64,000 bases of DNA from Bigelowiella natans CCMP2755 (Eukaryota > Cercozoa > Chlorarachniophyceae), in contig ADNK01000828.1 in the NCBI GenBank assembly GCA_000320545.1, forward strand, positions 1 to 64,000. Direction: 5' to 3'. A program made the position numbers and the translations under genes. Shown here one piece after another: positions 24,780 through 41,161 of this stretch (position 1 is its first letter; each line of letters starts with the position of its first letter). The notes under the pieces are model-generated. The model did no database searches, had not been told where the DNA came from, and was given only the letters and a program-made list of their open reading frames with translations.

Positions 24780-25761
24780 GAATACAAATCAAAGGCAAAG
24801 TAATGTAAAATGTTCCACACGAATCCATTCAAGTAGTCATACAAGAATACGACAGCATAACTGCCGTTGTAAAATGATAACTGATGAAAACTTCTAGCCT
24901 GTATGCACATGTTGGTATCTAGACATGAGTAAGGCGGATATCATTGATAATGTTCTATATCTGACTTCATGCACGTACTTACAATCTCAATTTTGTGAAA
25001 TGCACAACTGCATGGTACATACATGTTTTACCCATGGAATCGTGTGTGCAACGTACACATTCAATATTGTTTCGTGGCCCTTTACTCCCTGTAGTGTAAT
25101 TGCGGCTATTCGTAATCTCGGCGTATTCTTTTGCGTATATGCGGCCTCGCATGCAGCTATGTCAGCTTGGCAAGCATACAGCGTAGATATTGCTGACGTT
25201 TGCAGCAGTGCAACATCCAGTGCGGCTGCGGTGCGTGAAGATGCAGGACAATCATGCACTCACGTGATATTGGTGCTTGTCTAGTTGTAGATATGCGATG
25301 CTGCATCCTTCATTAACGCACCAGCATTAATGGATGCAATGCAAACATTTCATGAGGCAGTTGACTAAGCAGCACACATTGTGCATGCAACAGAGCATCG
25401 ATCGCGGCCGACAAAAGGAGACTAGATTGAAGGTCAAACTATCACATTTGCGGGACTGCTGCAGCCGCGCGCGCCAAAAGTTCAAAAACTTGTGTGGCCA
25501 GTTTTGACCAAGTGTCTAGGGCGTGGATGTCACGCACGCGAGAGCTTTGCATGCGATGTACGAGCAGCAACAATAGAAACGGTTTATAGTGCATATATCA
25601 CAAATATTTTATACATGTATATACGTGATAACGATAGATGTATAATGCTTCTATTACATATCAAACAACGTACGCGCATTTAGCATCGATAGAAACAGAA
25701 TGATGCGTTCATTTTTCAATACAGCAGTCAACGATAATTATTTCTTCTCTTCAAAGCACTG
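24780..25761. other. Convergent 3' spacer
   Basis: Between the LYAR and Tudor/zinc-finger 3' ends. It is rich in TGCA, CATG and ACGT palindromic words, especially 24960-25600. Short ORFs on both strands here overlap each other and show no splice structure, so no gene is called. Confidence 0.5.
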
Positions 25762-28346
25762 TCACTTGATTTTCGTGACTATTGTGAATTTCCTTTGGCA
25801 TTCCAAGCACAAGAATCGTCTAACGGTTGAAAAGGTAGCTGATGCTTTATCATCTCCTTTCGCCACGAGCAATTCCAGTTTCTCACCCTGATTACACCGT
25901 GTGCATCGAACGCCAAACCTCCTGCAGCACATCATTGAATAGAATCTATGTGTGTGTGTGTGTGTGCGTGTGCGTGTGCGTGAATTATGTATCATACAAA
26001 TACATAGCGGTGAAGGACCATGTCGACATGTGTGCAATGCAGAAAGTGCGCAATACCGATTAAGACCACAGGCCTGGCACGACTTGTGCTTTCGTTGATT
26101 TTCCATGGTGCATTCTTGGCAAACCCATATGGGAGATTCATCTGCACGACAGGAAAGCAGCATCATAGTGTAAGTTGCTGCATACGACCATTGTGATACA
26201 TCATCATTGTATTCATGATCATTTCCTCCCTCATCGCTACTCACCCTCCTTCTTTTCTCCTTTATCGTTCTTGTTATCAGGAGTGGACATTCCCTTTGAT
26301 CGGCTATTTTCCTTCGTTGCCTTCTTTTTTTTCTTCCTTTTTCCTCCTCCCCCTCCTCCTTGTTGTTCTCCGCCAAAAGCAGCAGTAGCAGAGCGTGCAG
26401 TTCCTCTCTTCATTTTGTGTTTTTTCTTCGTCGTCTTCGTCGTCGATATGGGCTTCTTTTTGTTCTTCTCAGACCTCTTATTCTTTCCTTTCTGCCTTCT
26501 TGCTGGTTTCTTCTTCTTCTTCTTTAAGTGCTGTTCCCCTCCTTCTTCCTCTCTCGCATCATCATCTTCATCGCTGATTATGTATTCTCCCTCTTCCGTG
26601 ATACCGTTTTCACGAAGTTCGTTGAGTAGCCCTTGGATGTCCCACGTCTTCTTCTTATCGAAATGCTTAAAGTCAGAGGCAGAGGAGTACCACGGGCATT
26701 TCCTGTGCAGCATTGAGAACAGTCGTGCGCCTTCAGACTGCGGCGGCGGCGGTGGTACGTGGATGGTGGATGAAGATGATGGCGAAGACAGTGATGATGA
26801 TGATGATGATGATGTTCTTGTTCCTGTTGCTGCTGCTGCTGCCTCTATGAGATGAGCATACAACCTTGCAGACCTCGACACCCAGTTTAGTCTCACCAAG
26901 AGACCAAGGCTGCTGCGATTCCCATCCACGTGCCGGATTCTATGGCGAGCGAGCCATCTCGTATTGCCCGTCATCGCATAGAAATGGCCTCGTTTGTGCT
27001 TGAACGACACGCACCGCCCTGCCGCTGGGCCATTAATGTCAACGTCGTCGTAAAGCACGTCGACTGTCTTCTCATCGCCTACGAAACAAGGAGGTATCCA
27101 CGATCAGAGGTCCAATTGTGATAGATGGTGTAGGCAGGGGAAGGAGGAGGAGGAGGAGGAGGAGGGGCAAGGACGAGAGGGGTAAATATCATTGATTCGT
27201 TCCATCCATATTCGTCTTCATCGTAAGTGACGACAATAATTCATATTATTAAAAAAAATCAGTACGTGTAGTATTTGTAGACGAATATGACGTCGGCTGA
27301 TTGTTTGAAATGGAGGAATCAACATCAATGAACATCGCGACTAACGAACGACTACTACGAAAGATGATGTGTATGGTCTTGGAGTTTCGATTCGTCCCAT
27401 TGTATTGGTATTTGTGGCAGTAGTATCTTCTCGTCGTGACCATCAAGGAGGAGCGATCCGATTGCTTGGCCAAGACAGCTAACATCCTGGTGCAAAGGAA
27501 TGCCTGGACCGTACTTGAGCGACGACGACGACGACGTTGATGATGCCTACAGATAGGTACCCACCGTAAATAGTTGGAAAGAGTTATAGATGTGATATTG
27601 GTGATCTAAACAATCATTCAAACTCTCTCTCTCTCCCTCGACATCTCGCATACACACTCAGGCATTCACTCACTCACTCACACACATACACAGGCATTAC
27701 TACTACGATCAATACCCCACTACTTGTCACCACATTCACCAACAAACATCTACCCCTGCTCCTCCTCCTCCTCCTCCTCCTCCTCCTCCTCCTGAGTTAT
27801 TAGGCATCACAAGCCCATAATCGAGCACAACAAAAGCCATGACTTCAAGGACAAATTCCTCGCCATCCTTTCCCCTCTTGCAGCTCGGAAGAGCGCCTTT
27901 TGCGACAGCAGCATCAACCTGAGAAAGGAGGAGAAAACGGACGATGACGACAATGACGTCGAAAGGGTTGGCACAGCATCAACTTAGAACAACAACACGA
28001 TTAAGGGGCTTGATTGGGCACGATAACCCAAATAATTTAATATCGGCCAATCTTGTCTCATTATCCGTCGTCAGGGGGTGAGAGGAGAAGTGCATTCTTA
28101 TTTTCGGTATTTGTTATTGCTTGTGGTAGTGACATGGCAGCAGCAAGTAGCAGCAGGAGCATATCTTTCAGTACTACCAACGTCATGAGAGTTTTCCACT
28201 GACGATGAGTTGCTCTGGATGCCGGCATGCGACAATGCTTGCAGTATGATCCCCTTTTGACGGTGTTGCTGTATAACGTCGTGAGAGAAGAAGAAGAAGA
28301 GGAGGAAGAAGAGGACAAAGGCAAAAGGAAAGATAAAACAAGGGGG

Positions 28347-28384
<38 letters not shown>

Positions 28385-28578
28385 GAGAGTTAGGAAGATT
28401 GGAGTGATGTATAAGATGTCTAATGGGGGAGACTTGGAAGTTAGCATTTCATTGCAGGAGCGTTGTATACACATAACCAAGGGTACAGGATCATAACATA
28501 ATGAGAGCTGCTAGTGATATAGTAATGGTAGCTAGTGTTGTAGTAGTAGCAGCAGTAGTGGGATATCAGTAAGTGAGG

Positions 28579-28630
<52 letters not shown>

Positions 28631-30047
28631 AAGAGAGACCAGAATCTAACTGAGCAGGTGTTGCTCCGCACTTTTGGCAGCCCGTGACTACAGGGCATAT
28701 CACCCAGAACCTCGCGGGGGGGGATAGCATCCTGAACGATGCTATCGATACTAATACCAGTACTACTGATGTTTCTCTTCTCAATCTTGCAGAATTGGGA
28801 AGAAGAATTGTCTTTTCGACTGTTGGCCGTCCTTTCTATTTTGATTTGTTGTTGATAGTCGAGATTATCCGATGAATGTTTATGCCTCTCCTCCCCATCT
28901 TTTTTATCACTGTTGTTGCTTATTTTCTTCTTCTTCTCCTCTTGATCGAATTCAACGTGGCCACCATGATAGTTATCACCATCGTCGCCGTCATATATTG
29001 TCTTGTTCTCTAATCCAAGTGAACGTGTTTTCGTTGCTGTACTACCCCCCAGCCCTTGCTGAACATAGCACGGTTGTTGTTTCTTGGTTGGTACTTCGTC
29101 GTGCCACACGATTTTACTGTTTACCTGTTGCAAAAAGTACCACACACGATGCATAACGAATGGTGGCTATGATAAAGAAAGTGACAACAATAAGAATTTT
29201 GTCACACATAAAGCACTGAGAAGTCAAGAAAGAATGAGTGAATCGTATGTTTGCTTTCGGTGATATTGCTGTCTTCTTCATCATATGTACGCTCTGAACA
29301 TTTTTGGCATGAGAATGCTGCATGGAATGGATGTATGTGCGTGTGGTGGCTCTTCTATGCATGTATTTGCACCACCACCCTGTCGATCCACTTGTTAGGT
29401 ATAGTTTGATTTTTATTCCATTTGGGAGGGTCGCCATTCCTCGTCACGTAGATTTGCGTGCCGTTAGCAGGGTTGTCCCCAATACTGACGCCAACTGCTT
29501 TATGCCGCCCTCGAGTCTGGCGTGTACTTCTCCTACTCCTGCTCTTTCTGCTATGGCTGCTGCTGCTGCTGCTTCTCGTAGTCCCATGCTCACTCTTTCC
29601 TCTCTCCCCGTTTATACCCCCCCCTCTACTGCTGGTGGTATGCATGCTGCTTGCGTCTACGGTTTCTTTGGAGGAGGACAATGGCTTTTGCCCTTTCCTA
29701 TCTTGCTTCTCCTCTTCCTTTTCCTCCTCAATCCCGTCATCATCATCCTTTCCTTCGTCGTTGTTGCTGTCATCACCACCATCATCGTTGGCCTGCTGAA
29801 TAATCTCCTCGCACACATGTCGTAGAGCGATGAGCTGATCTGGAGTCAGCAACGAGCCCGATCGTACTAAACCAAGTTGTGCGACCTTGTCGAGGATAAT
29901 CACCACGACGATATTCATGGGCCATGGCAATGAGAGAGAGATTGAAGAAGAAGAAGAAGAAGAAGAAGAAGAAGAAGGGGGGGGGGGGGGAATTAGCACA
30001 ATTGTTCGAGAGATGTTGTTTTTATGCGTGTCTGATGTTCCTATCTC

Positions 30048-30086
<39 letters not shown>

Positions 30087-32087
30087 AGGAGCAGTAATAG
30101 TAGCATATGGTCGTGGGGCAGATAATGCTAATAGAACAACTGCTCATTAGGAGGAGTGAGGAAATGTAAGCACTATCGGTGTCGTCGCCAAAAACAAAAT
30201 TGAATTCGTAAATGGTATTTCAAAGAGACTTACATGTTTGATGGAATGAAAATGTATTGTCTTTTGCTGGTATATTGCAGCAGTCCGCTTGTTACTATTC
30301 TTCTTTTTCCTATTCTTCTGAGGTTGGGCCTGCTGCGCGGACTTGGTATTTTTTCTCAGCTTCTTCTTCCCGCTCCTCTTCACAGCCTTAGCTTTGTTCG
30401 CATTGTCAATGAGTTTCTTCAACTCGTTGGTTGGTAGCGCGCTGAAGGTCAGTAGCGGACAGAAGCGAAGAAGTGTTGGGAAATTCTTCATCGCCACCTT
30501 CTTCGTCGTCGTCGTCGGTTTCGTCGTCAAAGCCATCGTTATTGGGAAAGTATAGGGTAGTAGTGCTTCTGTTCGTGAAGGAGAATTGGCAGGAGTACTA
30601 CTACTACAACTACTACTAGTAGTGACTGCAGATGTATCATTGGCAAGATGATCTTTTTCCTGAAGCTTCTTGCTCTCCTCGGTTTCTTGTTCATTCGTCT
30701 TCTCTTCCTCCTCCCGCACATGCCCTTGCAGCAGCGTAGGCTCTACTGCATAATCGACTGCCACGCTTTGTTTTCTAACATCGCTTACAGTGGCAGCGAC
30801 GAAACGGTATCGGTGTGACGAGGACGCAGAAGAAGAGTCTTGCCCATCATCATCATCATCATCACCGAATGCAGCCTTTCATAGAAAAGGTAGGTTGTAC
30901 ATTTGCTCATCATCTTCGATAGAGAAAATTTTGAACTACGAAGCGAAATCACATATCTGCATACCACTTCACCTGTACCGAGCAACTTCACACACACACA
31001 CACACACACACATACACACATTATATTCGTTTTTCTCATTTATTACCTTGGATAAGTCAGAAGGAGGTGTCTCGGGCACCAGCGCAAGCACTTGCATCCC
31101 GCACTGAAGTTCGGATTTGCGGTACTTGAGAGTTTTCAAGTCACAGAGCTCACTCCAAGGAACAAATTCAACCATCTTCTCTTGCTTTCCATTGGTGTTT
31201 CCGCCCGGTCTCTTCCTCTTCTTCCCGCTCTGGAAAGAGGGGGATTTATCATCTTTGCTGTCATTATGATCTTCATCACCGTCGTTGTCGTTGTCATCAT
31301 CATCTTTATCTCCGGGGACAACCCTTTTGTTTGAGCAGTTTTTGCTGGGTCTCTCTAGTGCGGACACAGAGGCGTGTTCCAGACACGCGGCCTTCAGAAT
31401 TACGATTTCTGCTTCCAATGAAGAAGATAGTGATGATACTTGCTGCCCATTCTCGTTGGGATGCAACATAGGTGGCTGTTTCTGCCTGCTGCTACCAGGT
31501 GCTATTAATCGGACCATTGGCTGACCAAGACGAAGTTCCGGCTTTGGTGGTGATCCTATACCTCCCCTGCATTCACAATACGGATATGATGTAACTTCTC
31601 ATGAATTTGTGATGATAAGAATGAGTGCACATGATGGTATTGAGGTAGCAGGACGGAGAAATTCCATCTTAGACGGGGGAGAGTAACATGCAGAAGGAGG
31701 AGGAGGAGGAGGAGGAGGAGGAGGAGGAGGGGAGGAGAAGGAAGAGAAGAGCAAATTCGGAGATATTTCTCACCGGCCATTCTTTTTTGAAATTGATGCC
31801 ATGGCCTGCCGTACTCTAAATGTTTCGAAGTCATGCCCACGCATTCCTGCCTTGCTGTACTCCTGTTAGTGACAGGTCGTAGGACATGTTTGTGAGTAAG
31901 AAAGAGTGTGTATGTTGCGTGCTCGCGCGCGCACGCGTATACCTATAAATTGTTTGCAATCGTATCATTTGATTGAGGGTGAAAGGATTCAAACTCGCAA
32001 AAAAATCATCACCATCTGCTGCAGCCTTCGAGCGAGGGCTGCATCATCGTTGTTGCCAGTCGTCGCTCTTCTTTTGCTCCTGCGCAT
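25762..32087 (-). CDS. Large nuclear-type protein with a Tudor-like segment and C-terminal zinc fingers
   Basis: Supported exons, all joining in phase except around 28.2-29.1 kb: 32013-32087, 31774-31862, 31047-31566, 30234-30875, 29379-29885, an exon from 29124 downward (end uncertain), one including about 28651-28731, 28178-28268, 27832-27918, 27441-27546, 26245-27078, 26057-26141, 25762-25921. The N-terminus (MRRSKRRATTGNNDDAALAR) is basic. Then GMQVLALVPETPP and RYRFVAATVSD resemble a Tudor/SGF29-like beta barrel, with an Asp-rich insert between. Long Ser/Lys/Asp-rich linkers follow. A Cys cluster near 28.2-28.7 kb (CPVVTGCQKCG, then YCKHC) looks like a zinc site. Near the C-terminus WVCQECTMENQRKHKSCQAC is a RanBP2-type finger, directly followed by a CxxC...CxxC zinc ribbon (VRCTRCNQ ... 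FLCLECQRK). A chromatin or RNA role is inference. It could still be two genes. Confidence 0.62.
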
Positions 32088-32485
32088 CGATTCTCCCTTG
32101 TGCACAAGCTTTCACAGAGAAAACAAATGGTTGAAACGGCTCTCTCCTCTTCTGATGGAGGGGAAGCAATCAGTACGTATGCTGCCAGATGGCGGAGCGG
32201 AGGGAGATGGCGCTTCTTAATAATATTACAAACATGAAACTACGACTACTTCCACGATGTTTTTCGCATAATTTTATTCCTTGTCAATTATCCTCTGAGT
32301 TTATTCCTCGTACGAAGTTTCTAGCACGTGTTTCTTTCTTTTTCTTCTTTTTTCTCCTTTGCACAGTGGTAACTGATTTCTTGCTTGGTTGCTTCTGCGA
32401 CTTGCATAATGTATTGTCGTTGCGTGTAAAAGGATTCCGTATTCATTAAATCTACCGAACCTACGAACCTATCCCCTTTTTTCCA
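32088..32485. promoter_or_regulatory. Divergent spacer between the Tudor/zinc-finger gene (-) and the small basic protein gene (+)
   Basis: A spacer of 398 bases between head-to-head ATGs. No exon was needed to complete either model. Confidence 0.4.
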
Positions 32486-33234
32486 ATGGGGGGGACCCAA
32501 CATGGGGGCGTTGCTACTCTCCTCCTCTTGCTTCCTTACCTTACAGCTCAAATACTACGTGGTCCCACTACCTCCCAGAATGTCGCCTCCGCGGCCATAG
32601 TTTCTTTGCCTTTTTCGAGATGGCATGGCACTAGCTTTTCAAGAATGCGGAGAGAAAGGCACGTCAGGAATTGGGAGGATATCCTGTTGCCGGAGGAGGA
32701 GCCATCGAAACGATCGCACATTGGAAGAAAGTCGCTTAATTCTTACAATTTCATTTCCCTTTGTTTAACGATTCTATTCTGATTGCAGGCAGCGTGATAG
32801 CACAGATCAAAAGTGCAAAGAGCTTGCAGAGAAATTGTGTAACCTGTCGGATGCAAAACTGAAGGATATCGACATTAGTGATTCGGTGGCGTTCATAAAT
32901 ACGAAAATATATGGACCCTAATTTTTCTGAGAACTTTTTCCTTGCATCAATTAGCTTCGTTATGAGGTTGGCCTGGCTCGGGAATTGAAGCAAAGGCCTA
33001 AACGGAAGTCCTGGGCTCGTCAAATGCTCAACATCAGATCCATCATCCGCGAGTCAAGTCAGTAGCGTGAACATCGATATGTTTAGATCAGAGGCTCGTT
33101 TGTGAAGATTACGATATCTATTAATTGTGTCTGCATTCCTGAATTCCTGCTACAACAATTCAGACCCAAAGGCAGTTCGGCATCTCACAGACGAGTTGGT
33201 GAGGATACAGGTACTCAAGCAGCAGGGAGAATGA
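32486..33234 (+). CDS. Small basic protein with targeting-like N-terminus; possibly organellar uL29-like
   Basis: Exons 32486-32730, 32789-32885, 32955-33057 and 33164-33234 join in phase to 171 residues. The first 25 residues contain a Leu-rich hydrophobic run (VATLLLLLPYLTAQ), then a Ser/Arg region, resembling a signal or transit sequence. The rest is helical and basic: CKELAEKLCNLSDAKLKDI, then KRKSWARQMLNIRSIIRES. The pattern of an LSDAEL-like helix followed by a basic R-x-x-L-x-x-I-R-x-I-x-x-E helix recalls ribosomal protein uL29, but the match is weak. An organellar ribosomal protein is a guess; a small coiled-coil protein is equally possible. Confidence 0.6.
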
Positions 33235-35176
33235 TTAAATTAAAGTGACATAGATATGGAAACGACTTTGTCGTGAATCTCACTGCCAGCTCAGAAGCAT
33301 GACATGGATGAAATCTGATGGAAACGTGCGCTACTAGGCTAGCTTATGCTATGGCATGTTGCGACAATGCGATGCGCCCCAAATGGCCGCTTGAGCTCTC
33401 ATAAAGTACAATTTGCAATATTTGCAAGTGTGTGTGTCCTAAGGTACACGACACACATGCACGCGCAAGCTCAAAGAACCGCACCTCATTGCTGTTGGTT
33501 GTCGCATCACTAGATTTAGAGATCAGCCCTGTCCGCCCGGCTCATTGTTTGCCAGCGAAATAACAATGAGCTAACAATTGAGCGCAAAACGCACCAACAC
33601 GCACGTTGCATGCCACTGGACTGTTGCCTACGTGGCCCCATGCTAGCCGTGTGTGTCTGTCGATCTAGCAGCTGTCCGGATCCGCAGCACACCCACATGT
33701 GCATGCATGCAACGACGTGTACGAGTCGCATGTGCACGTGTGTCAGGGCCCTGACACGTTGCAGCAACGTGAAACACACTAGCACGTGCATTCCACAATT
33801 CATCGCAGCACAGACATGCACCCGCCCGGTCATGCCAAGCTAGCAAGCTAGCAAGCCTGACACAGAGTTGCACATGCTAGCTAGCACCAGAGCATGCGAT
33901 GCTCTGTCTCCGTGCTGATCTAGTGATCACACCAATGGACCAGGTCCAGGTGCCGCCTTCTCTGGCTAGCTGGTCTAGTGGTGCTGGCGCTGGCTCTGCA
34001 GCTCAGCAGTTTGGCATCGTGCGGTCAAAACGCTGCTGCCACCCGCTAGCCCGCCTGGTGCGCACGTCTCTAGGCCTGGCGAAGGTCACCTGTGAATCAC
34101 ACAGCTCTGTGCCTCCTGCTGCATGAGCTCATTCGTCATCGACTGCACACAGGTGAATGATGATGAGTGAGGCACAGGCAAATGATGATGATGAGTGAGG
34201 CACAAGTGAACGAATGAACGAACACACACGAATGGTTCCAATGTGATGTGCTGGGTTCGTTCGAAAGGATCGGATCATCAGACGTGCTCTAGCAGTGCTG
34301 ACTCGTGTGATTCTAACGTTCCTGCGTTGTCCAAGCAACTGCAACAACTGAACGCAACGAGCCAAAAACAAAGATGCAACGAAAGAAAGAAACGTTTCCA
34401 TTGAAGTGATTGAAAGGATCATGGGACACGCTCTAGCGCTGACATCCGTGCCCTCCCGGATCAACTGGACCACCAAGGGAAAATGTGAGTGTTTGTTTCA
34501 TGTCCGGCCACAGCACTTGAGTGAACGAACTTGACGCTGCACAGCTAGACAGCGCTGGAGCGGGCGGAGAGCCCACAATCCAAATCGAACGATTCACGAA
34601 AGGAAATTGAACGCACGAGTGAACGAGGCAATTCCAAAAACAAGCTTTTGCTTGTCCCCAATTGTGACGACTGAACGAACGAAGTCCAGAAGCAGTTGCA
34701 CAGGAGCGATTGAAAGGATCACAGGGCACGCTGGTTCACCCGTGTTGCATGCACCTCCTCAATCAACTGGGCCGTGAGAGACACATGCACACACTGCACA
34801 CGTGTGCTCAGTCTCTTTTCACACCATTTTTTTTCCAACTGCATGTGTGCTGTTCACAGCTCCACGTCCACCAAACAAGTGCACACACACGTGCCAGCAT
34901 GTGCTGCCAGCTCTGCTGTTTGCACGCGGATGCACGTGCACTTGTGTGCCAACTTGTGCCGTGTTTCGTGAGCAAACGATTCCCAGCTAGACAGTGACAG
35001 CGAAAGCATTGATGTGTTTTTCCACGCACACAAGGCAATGGACACGCATGCACACTGGCACACATGCACTTGGTCTCTTTCGATCACCAGAGAAAGTTGA
35101 AGGTTTGTTTCACTTCCGCCGGCCACGCACTTGGAACGAAAATGACTGGACGGATGACCTGGCGACAAAAAAGAAA
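33235..35176. other. 3' spacer with degenerate repeats
   Basis: Downstream of the 32486 gene. From 33240 to 34080 it is rich in GCTAGC, GCATGC, CACGTG and TGCACA words. From about 34200 to 35140 it holds the degenerate repeats annotated separately. The several overlapping frames on both strands lack splice structure or domains. Confidence 0.5.
34200..35140. repeat. Degenerate tandem repeat family, unit roughly 300 bases
   Basis: The word ATTGAAAGGATCA with a following GGGACACGCT/GGGCACGCT occurs near 34410 and 34708 (a weaker copy near 34262), each followed by ATCAACTGG. A second shared word, GGTTTGTTTCACTTCCG / TGTTTGTTTCATGTCCG with GGCCAC-GCACTTG, occurs near 34490 and 35105. CGAACGAAC runs are scattered between. 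Copies are diverged, so the unit is old. Confidence 0.6.
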
Positions 35177-36484
35177 ATGCAGAATCCTAATTTCACACTG
35201 TGCTCGTTGTCGCACATCATAACTCAGATGTTTCTTCGGGCATTTTGCCTTAACGGTGGTCAAGGAAGAAGAATTTTGTTCTTTTGGTCCCGACGGCCAC
35301 ATCACCAAGCCACTGTGCTAGAAATTTCATGCGATCTTGAGGGCATCGATGGTACCACGTCCGTGTTGAAAACTCGGTTCAAATTTGGTGGAATTCCCAA
35401 GAAATATCGTTTGGATTTTAAAAGACATTTATCGGTGAATTTGCAACAAAACGAGTGTAACAGCACTCGTTGTCGATCCACGTTGTCGAAATTCATCTCA
35501 CTTGGATCTTATCCCCCACCACCCATGCGGTCTCGTTCCGATCCCACAAGGAAAAGGACGCTCCTACCCCTCGGGTGCAACCTGATTGGAGACAAAGTAA
35601 GCTCGATGAAGAATCAGTCTCTAACGGAATCAAAGAAAGATTCTTCTCTTTTTCATTTACCTGTGCGAAATGGTTGGTCTCCTCATCAGACCAGGCCCAT
35701 AGGAACACGACTCTCAGTATGCAATAAAACTTCAGCGCATAACTTAGCCCGTCCAGGGAAAAGGAAACTGTTAAGACGACCTTCACATAGTATGCAGTTA
35801 GTATATCAGCCTGCAAATTCACGAGGTAATCACGGCGGCTTTTCGACATTGCGAGGGAGCATTTCTCTTCCTTCAGCTGAGGAGCAACTGAGAAGGCATC
35901 CATTTCGTATGTCTTGGAAGGAGGATCTCCCACTTGCAACGTCAGAGGCTGTAAAATGTGCGAGGTTCCCAGGGTGTGTAAGATCGAGTACCTCGTTTCA
36001 AGTTCAGCGAGGAAATGCGCGTGTCAGATCGGAATCGGCGTCATTGACGCCATCATTGATGTCTCGGAAATTGGATAGGAACAGTTCAATCATCCCACGT
36101 CGCGTAAATACAAGTCAAAGTCTAGGGCCAGAAATTAGTTCATCAACAAGGAATGACTCTTTGGATATTGCCATTGAAAACTCGAAGAGTGCCTTTTCGC
36201 CAACTCCACCTAAAGCTCGACATCCACGAAAATCAAATCATGATGAAATTGGATTGAATTCTGCGCTTCCATTGAAGAAAAACAGAAGACCATTAATTGG
36301 GAGTGTCAATAGTATTGAGATAAGTGAGGAAGAGTGGAACAAGCTTGAGAAAGACACATGCATTTCTTCTCTGGAAATGTTTCAGACTCGAGTTGTCGAT
36401 TCAGTATCACCGGAGCAGCAATTGAAATGGAAACATGAATGGTTGGCGGCACAACAAGACTCGAACAAGCAACAAGAAGCCTAG
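35177..36484 (+). CDS. Unknown Ser/Arg-rich ORF
   Basis: A long open frame, in contrast to the short exons around it; it stays open as far upstream as 34994. I choose the ATG at 35177 because the sequence before it has the repeat-like spacer composition; the true start may be elsewhere. The product of about 435 residues is rich in Ser, Arg and Pro. It has no recognised domain, and its C-terminus (ISEEEWNKLEKDTCISSLEM, then QQLKWKHEWLAAQQ) looks helical. The long frame and a mild codon regularity favour a real protein. GTAAGC at about 35597 could be a splice donor, so the gene may be spliced. No function is proposed. Confidence 0.45.
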   Translation: MQNPNFTLCSLSHIITQMFLRAFCLNGGQGRRILFFWSRRPHHQATVLEISCDLEGIDGTTSVLKTRFKFGGIPKKYRLDFKRHLSVNLQQNECNSTRCRSTLSKFISLGSYPPPPMRSRSDPTRKRTLLPLGCNLIGDKVSSMKNQSLTESKKDSSLFHLPVRNGWSPHQTRPIGTRLSVCNKTSAHNLARPGKRKLLRRPSHSMQLVYQPANSRGNHGGFSTLRGSISLPSAEEQLRRHPFRMSWKEDLPLATSEAVKCARFPGCVRSSTSFQVQRGNARVRSESASLTPSLMSRKLDRNSSIIPRRVNTSQSLGPEISSSTRNDSLDIAIENSKSAFSPTPPKARHPRKSNHDEIGLNSALPLKKNRRPLIGSVNSIEISEEEWNKLEKDTCISSLEMFQTRVVDSVSPEQQLKWKHEWLAAQQDSNKQQEA

Positions 36485-37653
36485 AATTTTGGAATATATG
36501 TTTCAATTCTGCCCGAAATATTCTCAGTGTGAATCTCGCTAACGCAACATCACTGCGTTCTGCTTTAGTTCAAACACAGTTTAAATATCTGCTCATGCAA
36601 CCCTGAGGGAGTTGATCAAAGGGGGAGAAATGACTTACTTTATGAACTATTTGTGCTTTGTTGTGGTTATGCTTCCATGAGACTTGGAATGAATGAAATG
36701 AAACTCCTTAAACGTTGTACACTAGTAGGCCTATCCGATGTTTGATTTTGTGCATGTTTGTCTAGAATTTAAATCATCACTAGTAGGCCTATAACATTGT
36801 ACAGTGGTATCTCGAAAGTAGTCGTAATCGTTGATCGTGTTTCGAAGTAGGAGCAATGTGACAGTAATTGATCGCAACTTCTCACAGTATTCCGACTACA
36901 TGTGATCGACAAAGATGCCAGAGTACAACTAGCTAGGCACTTATGGCTGCGTGTCGCTTGTCATCACGACCGCTAGGCGGCAGCAAAAAATCGTGTTGTA
37001 AACGCAACTCATTTTATTGATCGACACTACAAAAGCAGCGCTAGTCCTCAATCGCGCATATGTGCGTACACACACACACGTTCATGTAGCTAGATCGATG
37101 GCCACAAACTTCAGCTGCGATGCACTAGCTTGCCGACTACCCGAGCCGCTTTTTGCGTTGCTGGGCTTCACAGGCTTGTGATGATGGACACGATAATTCC
37201 GCAGCGTTAACTACTACGCGCGCTTTGTCATGGTGCGGTCGTCCACGCTACCGCCGGCTATGCCATTGTGTTTTCACACCCCAAAACTAACGCTTGCAGC
37301 GTTAACCCTACTATGGGTACATGCAGCACAGCATGCATGCACGTACGTTGTGTGTGGATGACAAACTGAGATGAGCAATGGAAAGATGAAACGAATAAAG
37401 ACAAACAATGATATAGCACTCTATCTGCTCATGGTGCTGCACGTACCGTCACGCGGCGCCGTGCTAGTCAGCGCTTGCGATCATGGCATTGTTCGCCATG
37501 CTATGTCAATTGTACTTACTGAACATGCAGCTTGCTACTACACTACGTACGCCGCGGGCATGTTTTGGCGTTGCGTACAGCACACGTACACCTTGCTAGC
37601 TTGCACACACACACACACACACACACATATATGTACATACATACATTAATATA

Positions 37654-37700
<47 letters not shown>

Positions 37701-37880
37701 CATTATAATTCAAACATATTTGAGTTTACTACGATAGGTTGTAGATCTGAGCTTAGGATTTATCCAAAGTAAACTAAGAGACGAAATGCATGGAATGTGA
37801 AAGCGCAGCAAACGATATAAACTCAAGCGACGCGATCTACGAACTTACGACTACCCAGAATTTTTTCATTTGTACGAAAA
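36485..37880. other. Convergent 3' spacer
   Basis: Between the 35177 ORF and AlaRS 3' ends. It shows CTAG, TGCA and ACGT palindrome richness at 36900-37560, then a (CA)n and (TA)n microsatellite at 37603-37697. No gene was supported. Confidence 0.5.
37603..37697. repeat. (CA)n and (TA)n microsatellites
   Basis: A CA run at about 37603-37627 and a TA run at about 37662-37697, in the spacer downstream of AlaRS. Confidence 0.9.

Positions 37881-41161
<3,281 letters not shown>

Noticed and set aside
28441-29154. Continuous 237-codon frame as one exon
   Set aside because: Its last third reads through GA repeats and changes frame relative to the downstream zinc-site exon, so only the part from 29124 to roughly 28.75 kb is likely coding.
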